DNA from: Methanobacteriota archaeon
GTDB taxonomy: Archaea > Thermoplasmatota > Thermoplasmata > UBA10834
Length of the DNA stretch: 47,633 bases
Direction: 5' to 3'
Assembly (NCBI GenBank): GCA_020348345.1
Contig: CP070748.1
Span: forward strand, 1,243,619-1,291,251
In this document: in pieces, positions 34,801-41,466 of the stretch
Position numbering within the stretch: the first letter of the stretch is position 1
How the letters are laid out: each line of letters opens with the position of its first letter
Position numbers and translations under genes: made by a program
The notes under the pieces: model-generated
Database searches by the model: none
The model's input: only the letters and a program-made list of their open reading frames with translations
Told to the model about the DNA's origin: nothing

Positions 34801-35367
34801 CACGAAGAACGAAAAGCCATCAGAACTCTGCTTCACCGGATCGGCAGTCGGTGAAGTCGTGTTCGAATCCAGATACCGCTGCAGGATGATCGGAGGGGTC
34901 CCGCCGGCGCCTCCACTTACCTGGCTGCTCCAGACGGCGGTGTCTTTGTCCAGGTCGATTACAGTAACTATGATCTGTGTGGCCTCGGAGGCGACTTCGA
35001 AGCTCTTGGTCCAGTCGGTTCCAGTGGTCCATCGGGTGTAACTAAAGTCATCATCCTCGGAGAGTATGTCAAAATAGGTCGAGTTGCCCGCCTGGATATA
35101 CACGGCGGTCTCGTCGGCGTCCAGTACGACTCCTCCCGCATGGGTCACCGTCAGCGAGGCTGTCGTGGTGGTAACGTTTGTCTCGAAGGTAACGCTCGCC
35201 GCGAAATCCGCCTTAGTGGTGGTCTCCGGGACAGGAATCTGGTTGACATAGGCCACGATGGCACTGAACAGAATAACCGTGATCATCAGAATCAGTATGT
35301 TGCCGACAACTTCCGAAACACCGCGTCGATTCGAGCCAAGGCCTCTCTTGCATCGTTCGAAATTCAT
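31831..35367 (-). CDS. Giant pilin-like surface protein with FG-GAP/VCBS repeats
   Basis: This 1178-residue protein begins with a class III (type IV pilin/archaellin) signal: a basic stretch, RRGVSEVVGNIL, and a long hydrophobic helix. PibD-type cleavage and cell-surface or filament insertion follow from that. Residues 50-500 are beta-rich Ig-like domains. From about residue 610 there are FG-GAP-type beta-propeller blades with Ca2+-binding DxDGDGxxD sequences: GDIDGDGDLDVLMG, GDINGDGDIDFAYS, DMTGDGRDDLIVL, DVDGDGHLDVVTV and DVNGDNFDDIVVV. A lectin- or carbohydrate-module-like region lies between the fourth and last blade. ATG at 35367 is nine bases after CGGAGG. Adhesion is the likely role. 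The divergent ATPase regulator lies upstream. Confidence 0.85.
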   Translation of the reverse strand: MNFERCKRGLGSNRRGVSEVVGNILILMITVILFSAIVAYVNQIPVPETTTKADFAASVTFETNVTTTTASLTVTHAGGVVLDADETAVYIQAGNSTYFDILSEDDDFSYTRWTTGTDWTKSFEVASEATQIIVTVIDLDKDTAVWSSQVSGGAGGTPPIILQRYLDSNTTSPTADPVKQSSDGFSFFVKVIDLDNDLDTSTSGVWIDSSQLPNGTSMDTYEESTDEGWFRFDFGAITSNVALIDNKIIKIHAKDTADHETVSSFVVTVTILPSDQYYLPSQDPQFEGGVPSWLSHIGNGQGWGTFKQNLSTGLYDKDQPTNTFEKDQIVFVVAASTKVSSLMGANELTLLDPLTNTEYVPLFSGSSTASAPFYIHTVIGDATLFLCQFSTSSLPPGAYELSFVLKGAGTGAASFVDDGPLYLWEMGSPITFMPKVWVYSTDAARTAGSPTWGARTTPFDVTGAPTSTLYVSVEVQDAEDVPSPVIEDIRIADMDGDTQLHGTPPSGDMITAWEANTVDPYNHTYEFEIDLRLNNGDQWISGINSYTLKITRFSDANEGVYSLSCKFNVRAATARADFLVGAAGFMTGTSNFVNPAYLYYIQNNNFFTKRTMYDYANAPSAADNYATSALALGDIDGDGDLDVLMGQYNSHSLYYIENSLNTFGTWQEASQMTRPSADDTEADINWIATGDINGDGDIDFAYSTHNTGGGANEEGRTVVIYNNTYGATGYLWQPPDTGGPGYNDTNDGVRKIALEDMTGDGRDDLIVLAEGRIWIYNLQEWDSTEPIAVIPYYDDSSNILDFDIADVDGDGHLDVVTVDSDASSEYRGVYVWYYAENTSPDEVVLDDTDNVAHPTVGQAINMIGDTHEEGGLALQLRENSSALPIPRGELEVDLTTDTLSSDVYQQLRVRVKVTATGGLAEEGFYIWYSIDGDKYTPIIFVPGTQSEYAYYTRELPSKVAGQVLTIRITDTLKTNESASPVETLHLDYLAILTGTFGSYEPQAVINTHEPLWQSVSLGNINGVAGDNDYGLEVIVARDGEDAVPGWMVYNRTSTGPDVWTALDGWSGGDETFFARGNTKIDLHSSMASDETPIRNILVGSSPRLFKVVDVNGDNFDDIVVVNYTLDDDITSQVALHLNIHGSQTSWLYYVVKDIAADYQATDVRGGITWLEVGNLVPS

Positions 35368-35428
35368 TGAGTACATCCTCCGGGGAGATGGATAACTCTG
35401 CTAGCTGTCGTTTCATCGTTCTGGAGCG

Positions 35429-35436
35429 TATTTAAA
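35429..35436 (-). promoter_or_regulatory. TATA box for the pilin-like gene
   Basis: TATTTAAA, palindromic at its core, is centred about 66 bases before the ATG at 35367. It predicts a 38-base leader with the CGGAGG site. Confidence 0.55.
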
Positions 35437-35521
35437 CGTGTTGCGGTCATTACCAGCTACCAGCATCGCAAGCGCCCATGAGCCAATGGATAGCGTCTGG
35501 CGCGGCGCAAAACCAGCACGA

Positions 35522-35530
35522 TTATATAAG
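35522..35530 (+). promoter_or_regulatory. TATA box for the wHTH-ATPase gene (leaderless)
   Basis: TTATATAAG is centred 24-27 bases before the adjacent ATGs at 35550 and 35553. It rules out the in-frame ATG at 35478, which lies upstream of it. Confidence 0.6.
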
Positions 35531-35549
35531 CACATGGGCATCTCGCGAG

Positions 35550-36680
35550 ATGATGCCGGGCCAGCTGAGCGTAAACGACCGGGTTCTTCTACATCTGTCC
35601 AAGTTCGCAACGGATGCACAGCCGGAGGAATACCCAGCAGAGAGCACCCAGGTCGGGATAGCAGAGGGCGTCGGCATATCGAGGACCCATGTGCCGCGGG
35701 CTGTGAAGACACTCATTCGAGACGGCTTCGTTGAGGAACGCAGAGGCAGGGTGGCGGACAAAGGGCGAAGGATGAGCGTGTACACCGTCACCCCCGAAGG
35801 ATTCAGAAAAGCCGAGTCGATCTGGGGCATGGTGCGGGAATCGGTCATCACTGTCATTAGGGAGGGCGGACGAACGGAGATGCCTGGCAGCTCTCTGGAA
35901 GAGCTTGTAGGCAGACGTCAGGCTGTCGCCCTCATATCACGAATGAAAGACCAGACGGTGGAGCTCGCACGCGGGAAGCGCGCACCCGTGAGGGATCTAA
36001 GCCGAGCCCCGGAACGAACCGAGTTCTTTGGACGAAGGGAGGAGATGGAGACCCTGCAAGCGTTCGTTCGGTCCGATGCCCGAGTAATGGTGGTCATGGG
36101 AGGCAGTGGCTTCGGCACGACCTCGCTGGTCAGGGAGTTCATCCACACACAGGAGCCGCTTGATGTCTTGTGGCTTTCCCTGAAGGATCCCGGAGCCTCG
36201 AACGAACTCGAAAGCGAGATCATAACGTTCGCAGGCAGGATAGATCCTGAGGTATCCGACCTCGATTCTGCCATTTCAATGCCGGATACCATTCTCGTGT
36301 TCGATGGCTACTACTCGGTCAGTGAGGAGATTGTCGAACTGTTCTCGCATATGGTCGCCTTCGACAGCTTGAGCAAGGTGATTGTGATTGCGAGAGAGGA
36401 CACCCCTGCCTACAGCTGGTTCTATCAGCGAAAGCATGTTGAGGCGGGCGAAGTACATGAACTCCGAATCAGAGGATTGGACGAGGACAACGCCTTGAAG
36501 CTCCTCGGCAACCCGAACATCGAGCCCGATGCGTTCAGAAGAGTATACTTGATGACTAGGGGACAGCCCAGGCTTCTTCGGCTACTGAGGGACGGAGATG
36601 CCGAGGGGCTGAAGAACGCATCGGTCTTTACAGCCGAAGAGGTGCGATATCTCCTCTTCCTCAAAGACAAGACCGAATGA
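35550..36680 (+). CDS. Winged-helix protein fused to a STAND-like ATPase with lysine-less P-loop
   Basis: Residues 10-95 are a MarR-like winged helix (VGIAEGVGISRTHVPRAVKTL, then a YTVTPEG wing). Residues 155-376 are an ATPase domain like archaeal STAND proteins, opening with a RTEFFGRREEMETLQ segment. The Walker A reads GGSGFGTTS at 184-192, with Thr where the invariant Lys should be. Walker B is ILVFDG near 247. Nucleotide hydrolysis is therefore doubtful, although binding may persist. The start is ATG 35550 by TATA spacing. The gene diverges from the giant pilin-like gene and may control it. Confidence 0.82.
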   Translation: MMPGQLSVNDRVLLHLSKFATDAQPEEYPAESTQVGIAEGVGISRTHVPRAVKTLIRDGFVEERRGRVADKGRRMSVYTVTPEGFRKAESIWGMVRESVITVIREGGRTEMPGSSLEELVGRRQAVALISRMKDQTVELARGKRAPVRDLSRAPERTEFFGRREEMETLQAFVRSDARVMVVMGGSGFGTTSLVREFIHTQEPLDVLWLSLKDPGASNELESEIITFAGRIDPEVSDLDSAISMPDTILVFDGYYSVSEEIVELFSHMVAFDSLSKVIVIAREDTPAYSWFYQRKHVEAGEVHELRIRGLDEDNALKLLGNPNIEPDAFRRVYLMTRGQPRLLRLLRDGDAEGLKNASVFTAEEVRYLLFLKDKTE

Positions 36681-36686
36681 GTGGGG

Positions 36687-37220
36687 TCACCATTCAATGC
36701 CCTTCCTGCCGGAACTGCCCTTCTCGAACGGATGCTTGATCGTGTCTATGTGTGATACGTAGTCTGCATACTGCACGAATTCGTCAGGAGCGTTGCGTCC
36801 CGTTAGAACAACTTCGACACCGTCCGACCGCGCCTCCAATAGATCAATAACCTCTTTGGGAGATATCAGACCGAAGAAGACGGCAACGTTCACTTCGTCC
36901 AAAACCAGAAGATCGCACTTCCCGCCCGTGGCCTGGCCGAGGGCATATCTGACGGCTTTTCGAGCACTTCTTTTGTCCTCCTCGGTTACGGCGTCCCCGC
37001 CGATGAACTTGCCTGTTCCGAATTGGGCTACGCGTAAGCGCTTGAGCTGCTCGGCGGCGAGCACCTCGCCAGTGCTGCCTCCGCTCTTCATGAATTGGAT
37101 GACACACACCCTTAGACCGTGCCCTGCTGCTCGCATCGCAAGACCGAATGCGGCTGTCGTCTTGCCCTTGCCCGGGCCAGTGATGACGTGCACTCGCCCC
37201 AGCTGAACATCGTCGGACAT
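36687..37220 (-). CDS. cobA: Cob(I)alamin adenosyltransferase, CobA/CobO type
   Basis: The 177-residue enzyme transfers the adenosyl group from ATP to Co(I) corrinoid to make adenosylcobalamin or its precursors. The P-loop of this family, GPGKGKTTAAFGLAMRA, is at about residues 16-32. FMKSGGSTGE and LVLDEVNVAVFFGLI also match. ATG 37220 starts MSDDVQLGRVHVITG; longer in-frame versions lack a start signal. It is 54 bases downstream of the DUF835 gene on the same strand and probably belongs to the V4R-KaiC-DUF835 unit. Confidence 0.92.
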   Translation of the reverse strand: MSDDVQLGRVHVITGPGKGKTTAAFGLAMRAAGHGLRVCVIQFMKSGGSTGEVLAAEQLKRLRVAQFGTGKFIGGDAVTEEDKRSARKAVRYALGQATGGKCDLLVLDEVNVAVFFGLISPKEVIDLLEARSDGVEVVLTGRNAPDEFVQYADYVSHIDTIKHPFEKGSSGRKGIEW

Positions 37221-37274
37221 ATAGCTGCATAAGCGACTCGCAGATAGAAAAAGTAGAGCATCCGACTCCAAAAC

Positions 37275-37784
37275 TCATCTGAATCGAACACGTCTAGCGC
37301 CCTCATCGGGCAGGGTGAACTCCCGCTCTAAGTAACCTAACTGCTGCGTCTCAAGAGTTCTAGGATCAACTGGCACCAGAAGAAAAGCATCGTTCATGGC
37401 GACTTCCTCGTTTGTGAGCTGAATTGCCTTCATGACGGAGGTAAACCCGTTCTCGGTAATCAGATACTCGAGGCCGTCCAACAGCACGACCGCGCCCTTG
37501 GTCGCCTTGACGAAGTCCGCTATCGTGCTGTGAATCTTCATCAGCCTGGTTGGTTCGAGGCTTAGAACGCCGCTTGTCGCCTTAGTGTTCTTGGCTATCC
37601 ACATTATTGGACAATCGAGAACATGGGCCAACTGCACGCGACTCGGATGGGTACGAGTTATGACAAGGCCTCTCCTGCCATCTGCCAGGAGTCGCTTGAA
37701 TTGCTCGAACGCCCGTGGCACGCCGTTGTCCGTGAAGATGTAGGACGCGCCCTCCTTGAAGACGATGGCCTCGTTGCCGGTCAT
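37275..37784 (-). CDS. DUF835 protein
   Basis: The 169-residue protein consists of a DUF835 domain (ASYIFTDNGVPRAFEQF at the start, AVVLLDGLEYLITENGFTSV in the middle, LVPVDPRTL late). DUF835 is found in archaeal signal proteins, often with KaiC-like ATPases. It resembles a RecA-like or inactive receiver fold, without a P-loop. Here it follows the KaiC-like gene by eight bases, so the two products probably interact. The signal is unknown. Confidence 0.85.
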   Translation of the reverse strand: MTGNEAIVFKEGASYIFTDNGVPRAFEQFKRLLADGRRGLVITRTHPSRVQLAHVLDCPIMWIAKNTKATSGVLSLEPTRLMKIHSTIADFVKATKGAVVLLDGLEYLITENGFTSVMKAIQLTNEEVAMNDAFLLVPVDPRTLETQQLGYLEREFTLPDEGARRVRFR

Positions 37785-37792
37785 AGGTCGTC

Positions 37793-38467
37793 TTACCTCA
37801 GCCCTGCCTGAACCGCCAGCCCCTCGTCCGTGATATCGATGAGCTGGCGACCTGTCGTGTGCTTCGTGCCCCGCATCTTGAGAACTTCGAGAAACTTCCG
37901 CCGAACCTTCTCCTCCTCAGGATAAGAGAGCACTATCACGCCGTCGACCATATAGGATTCCTGGCTGTGTGCTATATCGTCATACGACATTTCCGCTGTG
38001 ATTATCACCAGGCTGTTGAACGCCTTGAGGAAGGCGAACAGCTCGTGCATGAACTCCCTCGTCTCGCCCCTCCATTGAAGGAGATCTGTCATAGGCGTGA
38101 TAGGGTCTATGGCAATCCTCTCCGGCTGATACTGCTCGATCTTCTTCTTGATTATCTCGAGCATGTCACTCGGGTTCTTCGCTATGCTCGGGCCCAAATC
38201 GATGAAGTTGACCATGCCCTTCTCAACCAGCTGCTGATCATAGAATGAAAACGACGACAGGAACTTCTGGACAAGCCATTGTGGCTCAGATATCGCGGTG
38301 ATGTAAAGCCCCTTCTCTCCCTCGCGGGCACCATGGAAAAGGCTCTGGACAGCGAGGGTCGTCTTGCCGGTTCCAGGCTCGCCAGCAACCAGTATCGCAG
38401 ACGGGAACGCGAAGCCGTTCTGTAACATACTGTCGAGGCCGGGGATGCCTGTGCTCTTCCTTGTCAC
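37793..38467 (-). CDS. KaiC-like single-domain RecA-superfamily ATPase
   Basis: The 224-residue protein has one KaiC/RadA-like domain: STGIPGLDSMLQNGFAFP, Walker A AGEPGTGKTTLA at 28-39, and Walker B ERIAIDPI near 117. TAISEP supplies the acidic residues before the hydrolytic step. Such archaeal KaiC relatives are thought to act as signal hubs that sense through partner domains. It is flanked by V4R and DUF835 genes in one unit. Confidence 0.9.
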   Translation of the reverse strand: MTRKSTGIPGLDSMLQNGFAFPSAILVAGEPGTGKTTLAVQSLFHGAREGEKGLYITAISEPQWLVQKFLSSFSFYDQQLVEKGMVNFIDLGPSIAKNPSDMLEIIKKKIEQYQPERIAIDPITPMTDLLQWRGETREFMHELFAFLKAFNSLVIITAEMSYDDIAHSQESYMVDGVIVLSYPEEEKVRRKFLEVLKMRGTKHTTGRQLIDITDEGLAVQAGLR

Positions 38468-38468
38468 C

Positions 38469-38876
38469 TCAGAGCACCTCCGTGTCGATCACAAAGAGGC
38501 ATTTGTCATCGCCTTTCGAGCTGCACTTGCGTTCGTGACAATAGACATCCTTGCCCGTTCTCTCCTCGAAAACCTTCGCGAGTATGCCTCTCAGGATGTG
38601 GCAGCTCGGCGTGTCAGAGTTTGAGGCTTCGATGGATCCCGACACGGACACAACGTCCCCATCGAAATCGACATCCATGGCCCAGCCCTCGCGTATGAGG
38701 GCGTCCCGAACGCGTTCAAGGTCGGGTCCGGCAGCCTTGACGATCCTATCACCGACTATCCTGCCACTTCTGTAGAACATTCCGTGAGCGGCGAAAGTCA
38801 TGACGGCTTCGTAGAGTCCCTTTATCTCGACGAGTTCGTCTTTGCGTATCTTAATCACGCGTTCCGGTTGCTCCAT
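38469..38876 (-). CDS. V4R-domain protein
   Basis: The 135-residue product is a V4R (4-vinyl reductase) domain, a small-molecule-binding fold. It has the family's C-terminal cysteine set: Cys92, Cys113, Cys118 and Cys126 within DVYCHERKCSSKGDDKCLF. A metal ion bound there is typical. It probably senses a hydrophobic or tetrapyrrole-like ligand and passes the signal to the KaiC-like ATPase encoded one base downstream. ATG 38876 follows GAGGTG; GTGs just upstream are part of that site. It is the first gene of the cluster. Confidence 0.85.
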   Translation of the reverse strand: MEQPERVIKIRKDELVEIKGLYEAVMTFAAHGMFYRSGRIVGDRIVKAAGPDLERVRDALIREGWAMDVDFDGDVVSVSGSIEASNSDTPSCHILRGILAKVFEERTGKDVYCHERKCSSKGDDKCLFVIDTEVL

Positions 38877-38920
38877 GGCCACCACCTCAATATCAGATTG
38901 TCGTCAATCTTCAAGTCGGA

Positions 38921-38930
38921 ACTTATACCT
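38921..38930 (-). promoter_or_regulatory. TATA box for the V4R-KaiC-DUF835-cobA cluster
   Basis: Read leftward this is AGGTATAAGT, a strong match. The predicted leader is about 22 bases and holds GAGGTG. Confidence 0.6.
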
Positions 38931-38997
38931 TTTGGTGTTGGCAGATGGTAACCTGGCTCCAGACAACTTGATTTACTCGCACCGGCTACGGGTCGTT

Positions 38998-39522
38998 GTG
39001 CTCGAAGTCGAGATGAAGTTCAGGTCTCCAGACAACGAGGAGGTCGAGGCTGCGCTGAGAAAGCTCGGAGCAAGGAAGCTGTCTGATGAGACTATTGAGG
39101 ACACATACTACAACCGCCAAGGCACGGATTTCGCTGCCTCTGACGAAGCTCTCAGACTGCGCAAGCATATGGGGAGAACTGAACTCACCTACAAGGGGCC
39201 GCGCGTTAATGCGTCCACCGCCAAAGCCAGAGAGGAGCTCTCAGTATCGCTGGACGACGGTCTCTCTGCTACAAGAATTCTTGAGAGGCTGGGCTTCGAG
39301 AAGTTTTTGACCGTTAGGAAGAGACGTGCGGCTTACCGGCTTGACGCCCTTGGAATCGATGTGGATGACGTGGAGGGATTGGGCCAATTCGTCGAGCTTG
39401 AGATACTCACCGACGATGTCGCGGGAGCAGAGAAGCTCCTAGATTCAATCCGCGAATCTCTGCCGCTAGGAGAAAAAGTGAACAAAACATATCTCGAGAT
39501 GCTGATCGACAGCCACGTGTGA
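38998..39522 (+). CDS. CYTH-domain protein (class IV adenylate cyclase / triphosphatase family)
   Basis: The 174-residue product starts MLEVEMKF, with the ExExK motif of the CYTH triphosphate tunnel at residues 3-7. Further tunnel residues are in LRLRKH, ELTYKGPR and RAAYRLDALG. Archaeal CyaB-like members may make cAMP or hydrolyse thiamine or other triphosphates; which applies here cannot be read from the sequence. GTG at 38998 is 26 bases after a weak TATA-like GATTTACT, so the message may be leaderless. Longer in-frame ATGs lie in the divergent gene and are rejected. Confidence 0.88.
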   Translation: MLEVEMKFRSPDNEEVEAALRKLGARKLSDETIEDTYYNRQGTDFAASDEALRLRKHMGRTELTYKGPRVNASTAKAREELSVSLDDGLSATRILERLGFEKFLTVRKRRAAYRLDALGIDVDDVEGLGQFVELEILTDDVAGAEKLLDSIRESLPLGEKVNKTYLEMLIDSHV

Positions 39523-39552
39523 CTACTATCGATCCCGAAGACGGTTCGCTCA

Positions 39553-39801
39553 TCACTGTTCTGCGATCTGCTTGGTAACGAACTTCTTTATGTCGGGATC
39601 GTCCGGAATCGTGATGGACTTCTTGTATTTCTCGCTCCCATCCGGTAGATAGTATCCGCGAGATACTGATATGAACTCGCTCACGCCGTCGTCGGTTATC
39701 GCCTTCTTCCTAGCGACCTCCAAGAAGTTGTTCTTGCCGAAGGGTATCTTCTCGGAACTCAGTGTTTCAAAACGTACTTTCGTGTCCTGTTGCTCGTCCA
39801 T
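39553..39801 (-). CDS. 82-residue protein of unknown function
   Basis: The product has no cysteines, signal or membrane helix. It shows a beta-rich core (EKIPFGKNNFLEVARKK, then FISVSRGYYLPDGSEKYKKS) and a short C-terminal helix. The pattern loosely recalls PC4-like or other small single-strand-binding folds, which is only a guess. ATG 39801 follows GGGAGG in a G-rich leader; the in-frame extension upstream passes through the TATA box. A double direct repeat overlaps its promoter. The neighbouring CYTH gene is convergent. Confidence 0.72.
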   Translation of the reverse strand: MDEQQDTKVRFETLSSEKIPFGKNNFLEVARKKAITDDGVSEFISVSRGYYLPDGSEKYKKSITIPDDPDIKKFVTKQIAEQ

Positions 39802-39850
39802 GTCGAGGCCCCCCCTCCCTGAATGGATTGGTGTGAATGCTCCTCTTTCA

Positions 39851-39873
39851 GTATAAATGTTCGTTAAATGTTC
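39851..39873 (-). promoter_or_regulatory. TATA box overlapped by a double direct repeat
   Basis: Read leftward, GAACATTTA is repeated with an 11-base period, one helical turn. The second copy runs into the ATTTATAC TATA box (39851-39858) of the 82-residue gene. A repressor bound here would block TBP. Confidence 0.55.
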
Positions 39874-40079
39874 AAAAACAACCAACCCAGCATTTCAAGT
39901 CGTTTTGAGGAATGCCATGTCGAATCAGATCATATTGCGGATACGATTTGGGCCCCATCACAACCGATTTTCGACATGACGTCAAGATGTTTCTCTTCAA
40001 CCTAGCATCGACGAGAAGTTGCTACGGGCGCATCGAATATGTCCAGGATAGTCGCACGGACGGGCCCTTGGGGATATCG

Positions 40080-40087
40080 TAATATAC
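40080..40087 (+). promoter_or_regulatory. TATA-like element for the CPBP protease (leaderless)
   Basis: TAATATAC is centred 27 bases before the GTG at 40111. It supports the GTG and a leaderless message. Confidence 0.55.
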
Positions 40088-40110
40088 GCTACAGTCAGTA
40101 ATCTTCGGCT

Positions 40111-41466
40111 GTGAATGCGTCTGGTTATCCGGCACAGGCCGAGCCGCGTGATGAGATGTGCATGCGCTGTGGGGCTTGGATACCTGCACGCGGACGTTTC
40201 TGCCCCAGGTGCGGTGCCCTGAAACCATCGGCCTCCTATCAGATGGCGCAGCAGACGCCTGAAAGGCCCACTTACCCGCAGCACTATCCCCAGCTGTACC
40301 ATCCGACACATGGAAGTCGGTACGAAACGAGGATGCTTCGATGGCGTAACATCATGCGCGCGCTCTCGGCAATGTTCATGATCACCTTCGCTGCGTACCT
40401 GGTCGTCTGTCTGTTCACGCTCGTCTACGGAGTGGATCCCGTTGTCGCTGCTCTTGACACTGGCGATTACTCCTACACTCTCTACTTCGTGTTTGTCGTC
40501 TTCGTGCCTTTGGCCACTATATCGGGAGGCGCGCTGATCGGATATTATGCGCTGCTGGTCGCAACGATATTGGTTTCCGCAATCTGGCTTCTGCTGAAGA
40601 GCGCGCGCAAGTTCGCCGCGGAATTGACCATGAGAGGGAAGTCAAGAGATCACAGCCCGTTCTTCGACTTGTGCGCGCTGATGTTCGCGATATTATTCGT
40701 GAACACTGTGATCGTGGTCTTCCTCACCGTCGCTGGCGACGCCCCGACCAGCCCTGTGGAGAGAATGGAGGACTGGGAGCTCCTGTTCGTACTTGCGAAC
40801 GCTTCCGTCTGGGAGGAGCTCATAGCTAGAGTGATGCTCATAGGTCTTCCTCTCATCGTAATCGACGCATTTCAGAGGGAAGCCCTCAGATCGCCTCATA
40901 GATACGTACTTGGAGGAGGTATCGAAATTGGAAGATCACAGGCCATGCTCGTGATCATTTCCGCCGTTGTCTTCGGCCTGGCGCACTACGAAGGATGGGG
41001 GTCCTGGAAGGTCTTCCCGGCGGCCCTGGCTGGAATGGCATTCGGCTACATCTTCCTCAAGCACGGCCTCACTGTTGCAATCATGCTGCATTTCTCCTTC
41101 GATTACCTTTCAATGCCGCTCTTGCTGTTTGAGGATGCTACCGCTCTTCTGCTTGTCGTAGCTCTGGGAGTTCTTCTCTGGATCGGGCTTGGCATGGGAT
41201 TCACCATCTATTTCGCCATTAGAATCGTAGAATTCATCAACAATAAGAGATACCTTGACGGGGCGGAGCCCGTTCCAGTTGGTGCAGCCGATCCGTATTC
41301 AACTCCACGGTGGCCGGAAAGCCAGTTGCGGCAGACCCGGCTGCAATGGCACCCATCAGTAGGGGTCGGCCATGGATTCTTCGTGTGCCCCACTTGTGGA
41401 TCCGGCGAGGCCAAGTGGCATGACGGCGGGCTCCTATGTCTTCGGTGTGGTAGGCTGTTCAAGTAG
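40111..41466 (+). CDS. CPBP-family intramembrane protease with zinc ribbons at both ends
   Basis: The 451-residue protein has an N-terminal zinc ribbon (Cys17, 20, 31, 34), a Pro/Tyr-rich linker, about eight membrane helices, and a C-terminal zinc ribbon (Cys426, 429, 443, 446). The CPBP (Abi/Rce1-like) active-site motifs are all present: EExxxR at 235-240, FxxxH with His292, and HxxxD at 327-331. It should be an active intramembrane glutamic-type protease, cleaving prenylated or other membrane substrates. The zinc ribbons on both ends of the same chain are unusual. GTG 40111 is set by TATA spacing. The 3' end overlaps the isomerase gene by 33 bases. Confidence 0.88.
   Translation: MNASGYPAQAEPRDEMCMRCGAWIPARGRFCPRCGALKPSASYQMAQQTPERPTYPQHYPQLYHPTHGSRYETRMLRWRNIMRALSAMFMITFAAYLVVCLFTLVYGVDPVVAALDTGDYSYTLYFVFVVFVPLATISGGALIGYYALLVATILVSAIWLLLKSARKFAAELTMRGKSRDHSPFFDLCALMFAILFVNTVIVVFLTVAGDAPTSPVERMEDWELLFVLANASVWEELIARVMLIGLPLIVIDAFQREALRSPHRYVLGGGIEIGRSQAMLVIISAVVFGLAHYEGWGSWKVFPAALAGMAFGYIFLKHGLTVAIMLHFSFDYLSMPLLLFEDATALLLVVALGVLLWIGLGMGFTIYFAIRIVEFINNKRYLDGAEPVPVGAADPYSTPRWPESQLRQTRLQWHPSVGVGHGFFVCPTCGSGEAKWHDGGLLCLRCGRLFK

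Larger units (their letters stand above)
39802..40110. other. Gene-free 309-base divergent promoter region
   Basis: No protein gene or tRNA was found. The left side holds the promoter and repeat of the 82-residue gene, the middle a pair of 9-base inverted arms 45 bases apart (39916-39924 and 39970-39978), and the right side the TATA element of the CPBP protease gene. A 20-codon ATG frame at 39917-39979 has no signal supporting it. Confidence 0.6.

Noticed and set aside
35478..35549. A 24-codon N-terminal extension of the wHTH-ATPase
   Set aside because: The strong TATA box lies inside this extension, so it would not be transcribed from that promoter. The extension has no domain.
39917..39979. 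A 20-codon frame starting MSNQ in the gap before the CPBP gene
   Set aside because: There is no ribosome-binding site or spaced TATA box, and its ends merely coincide with the inverted arms.
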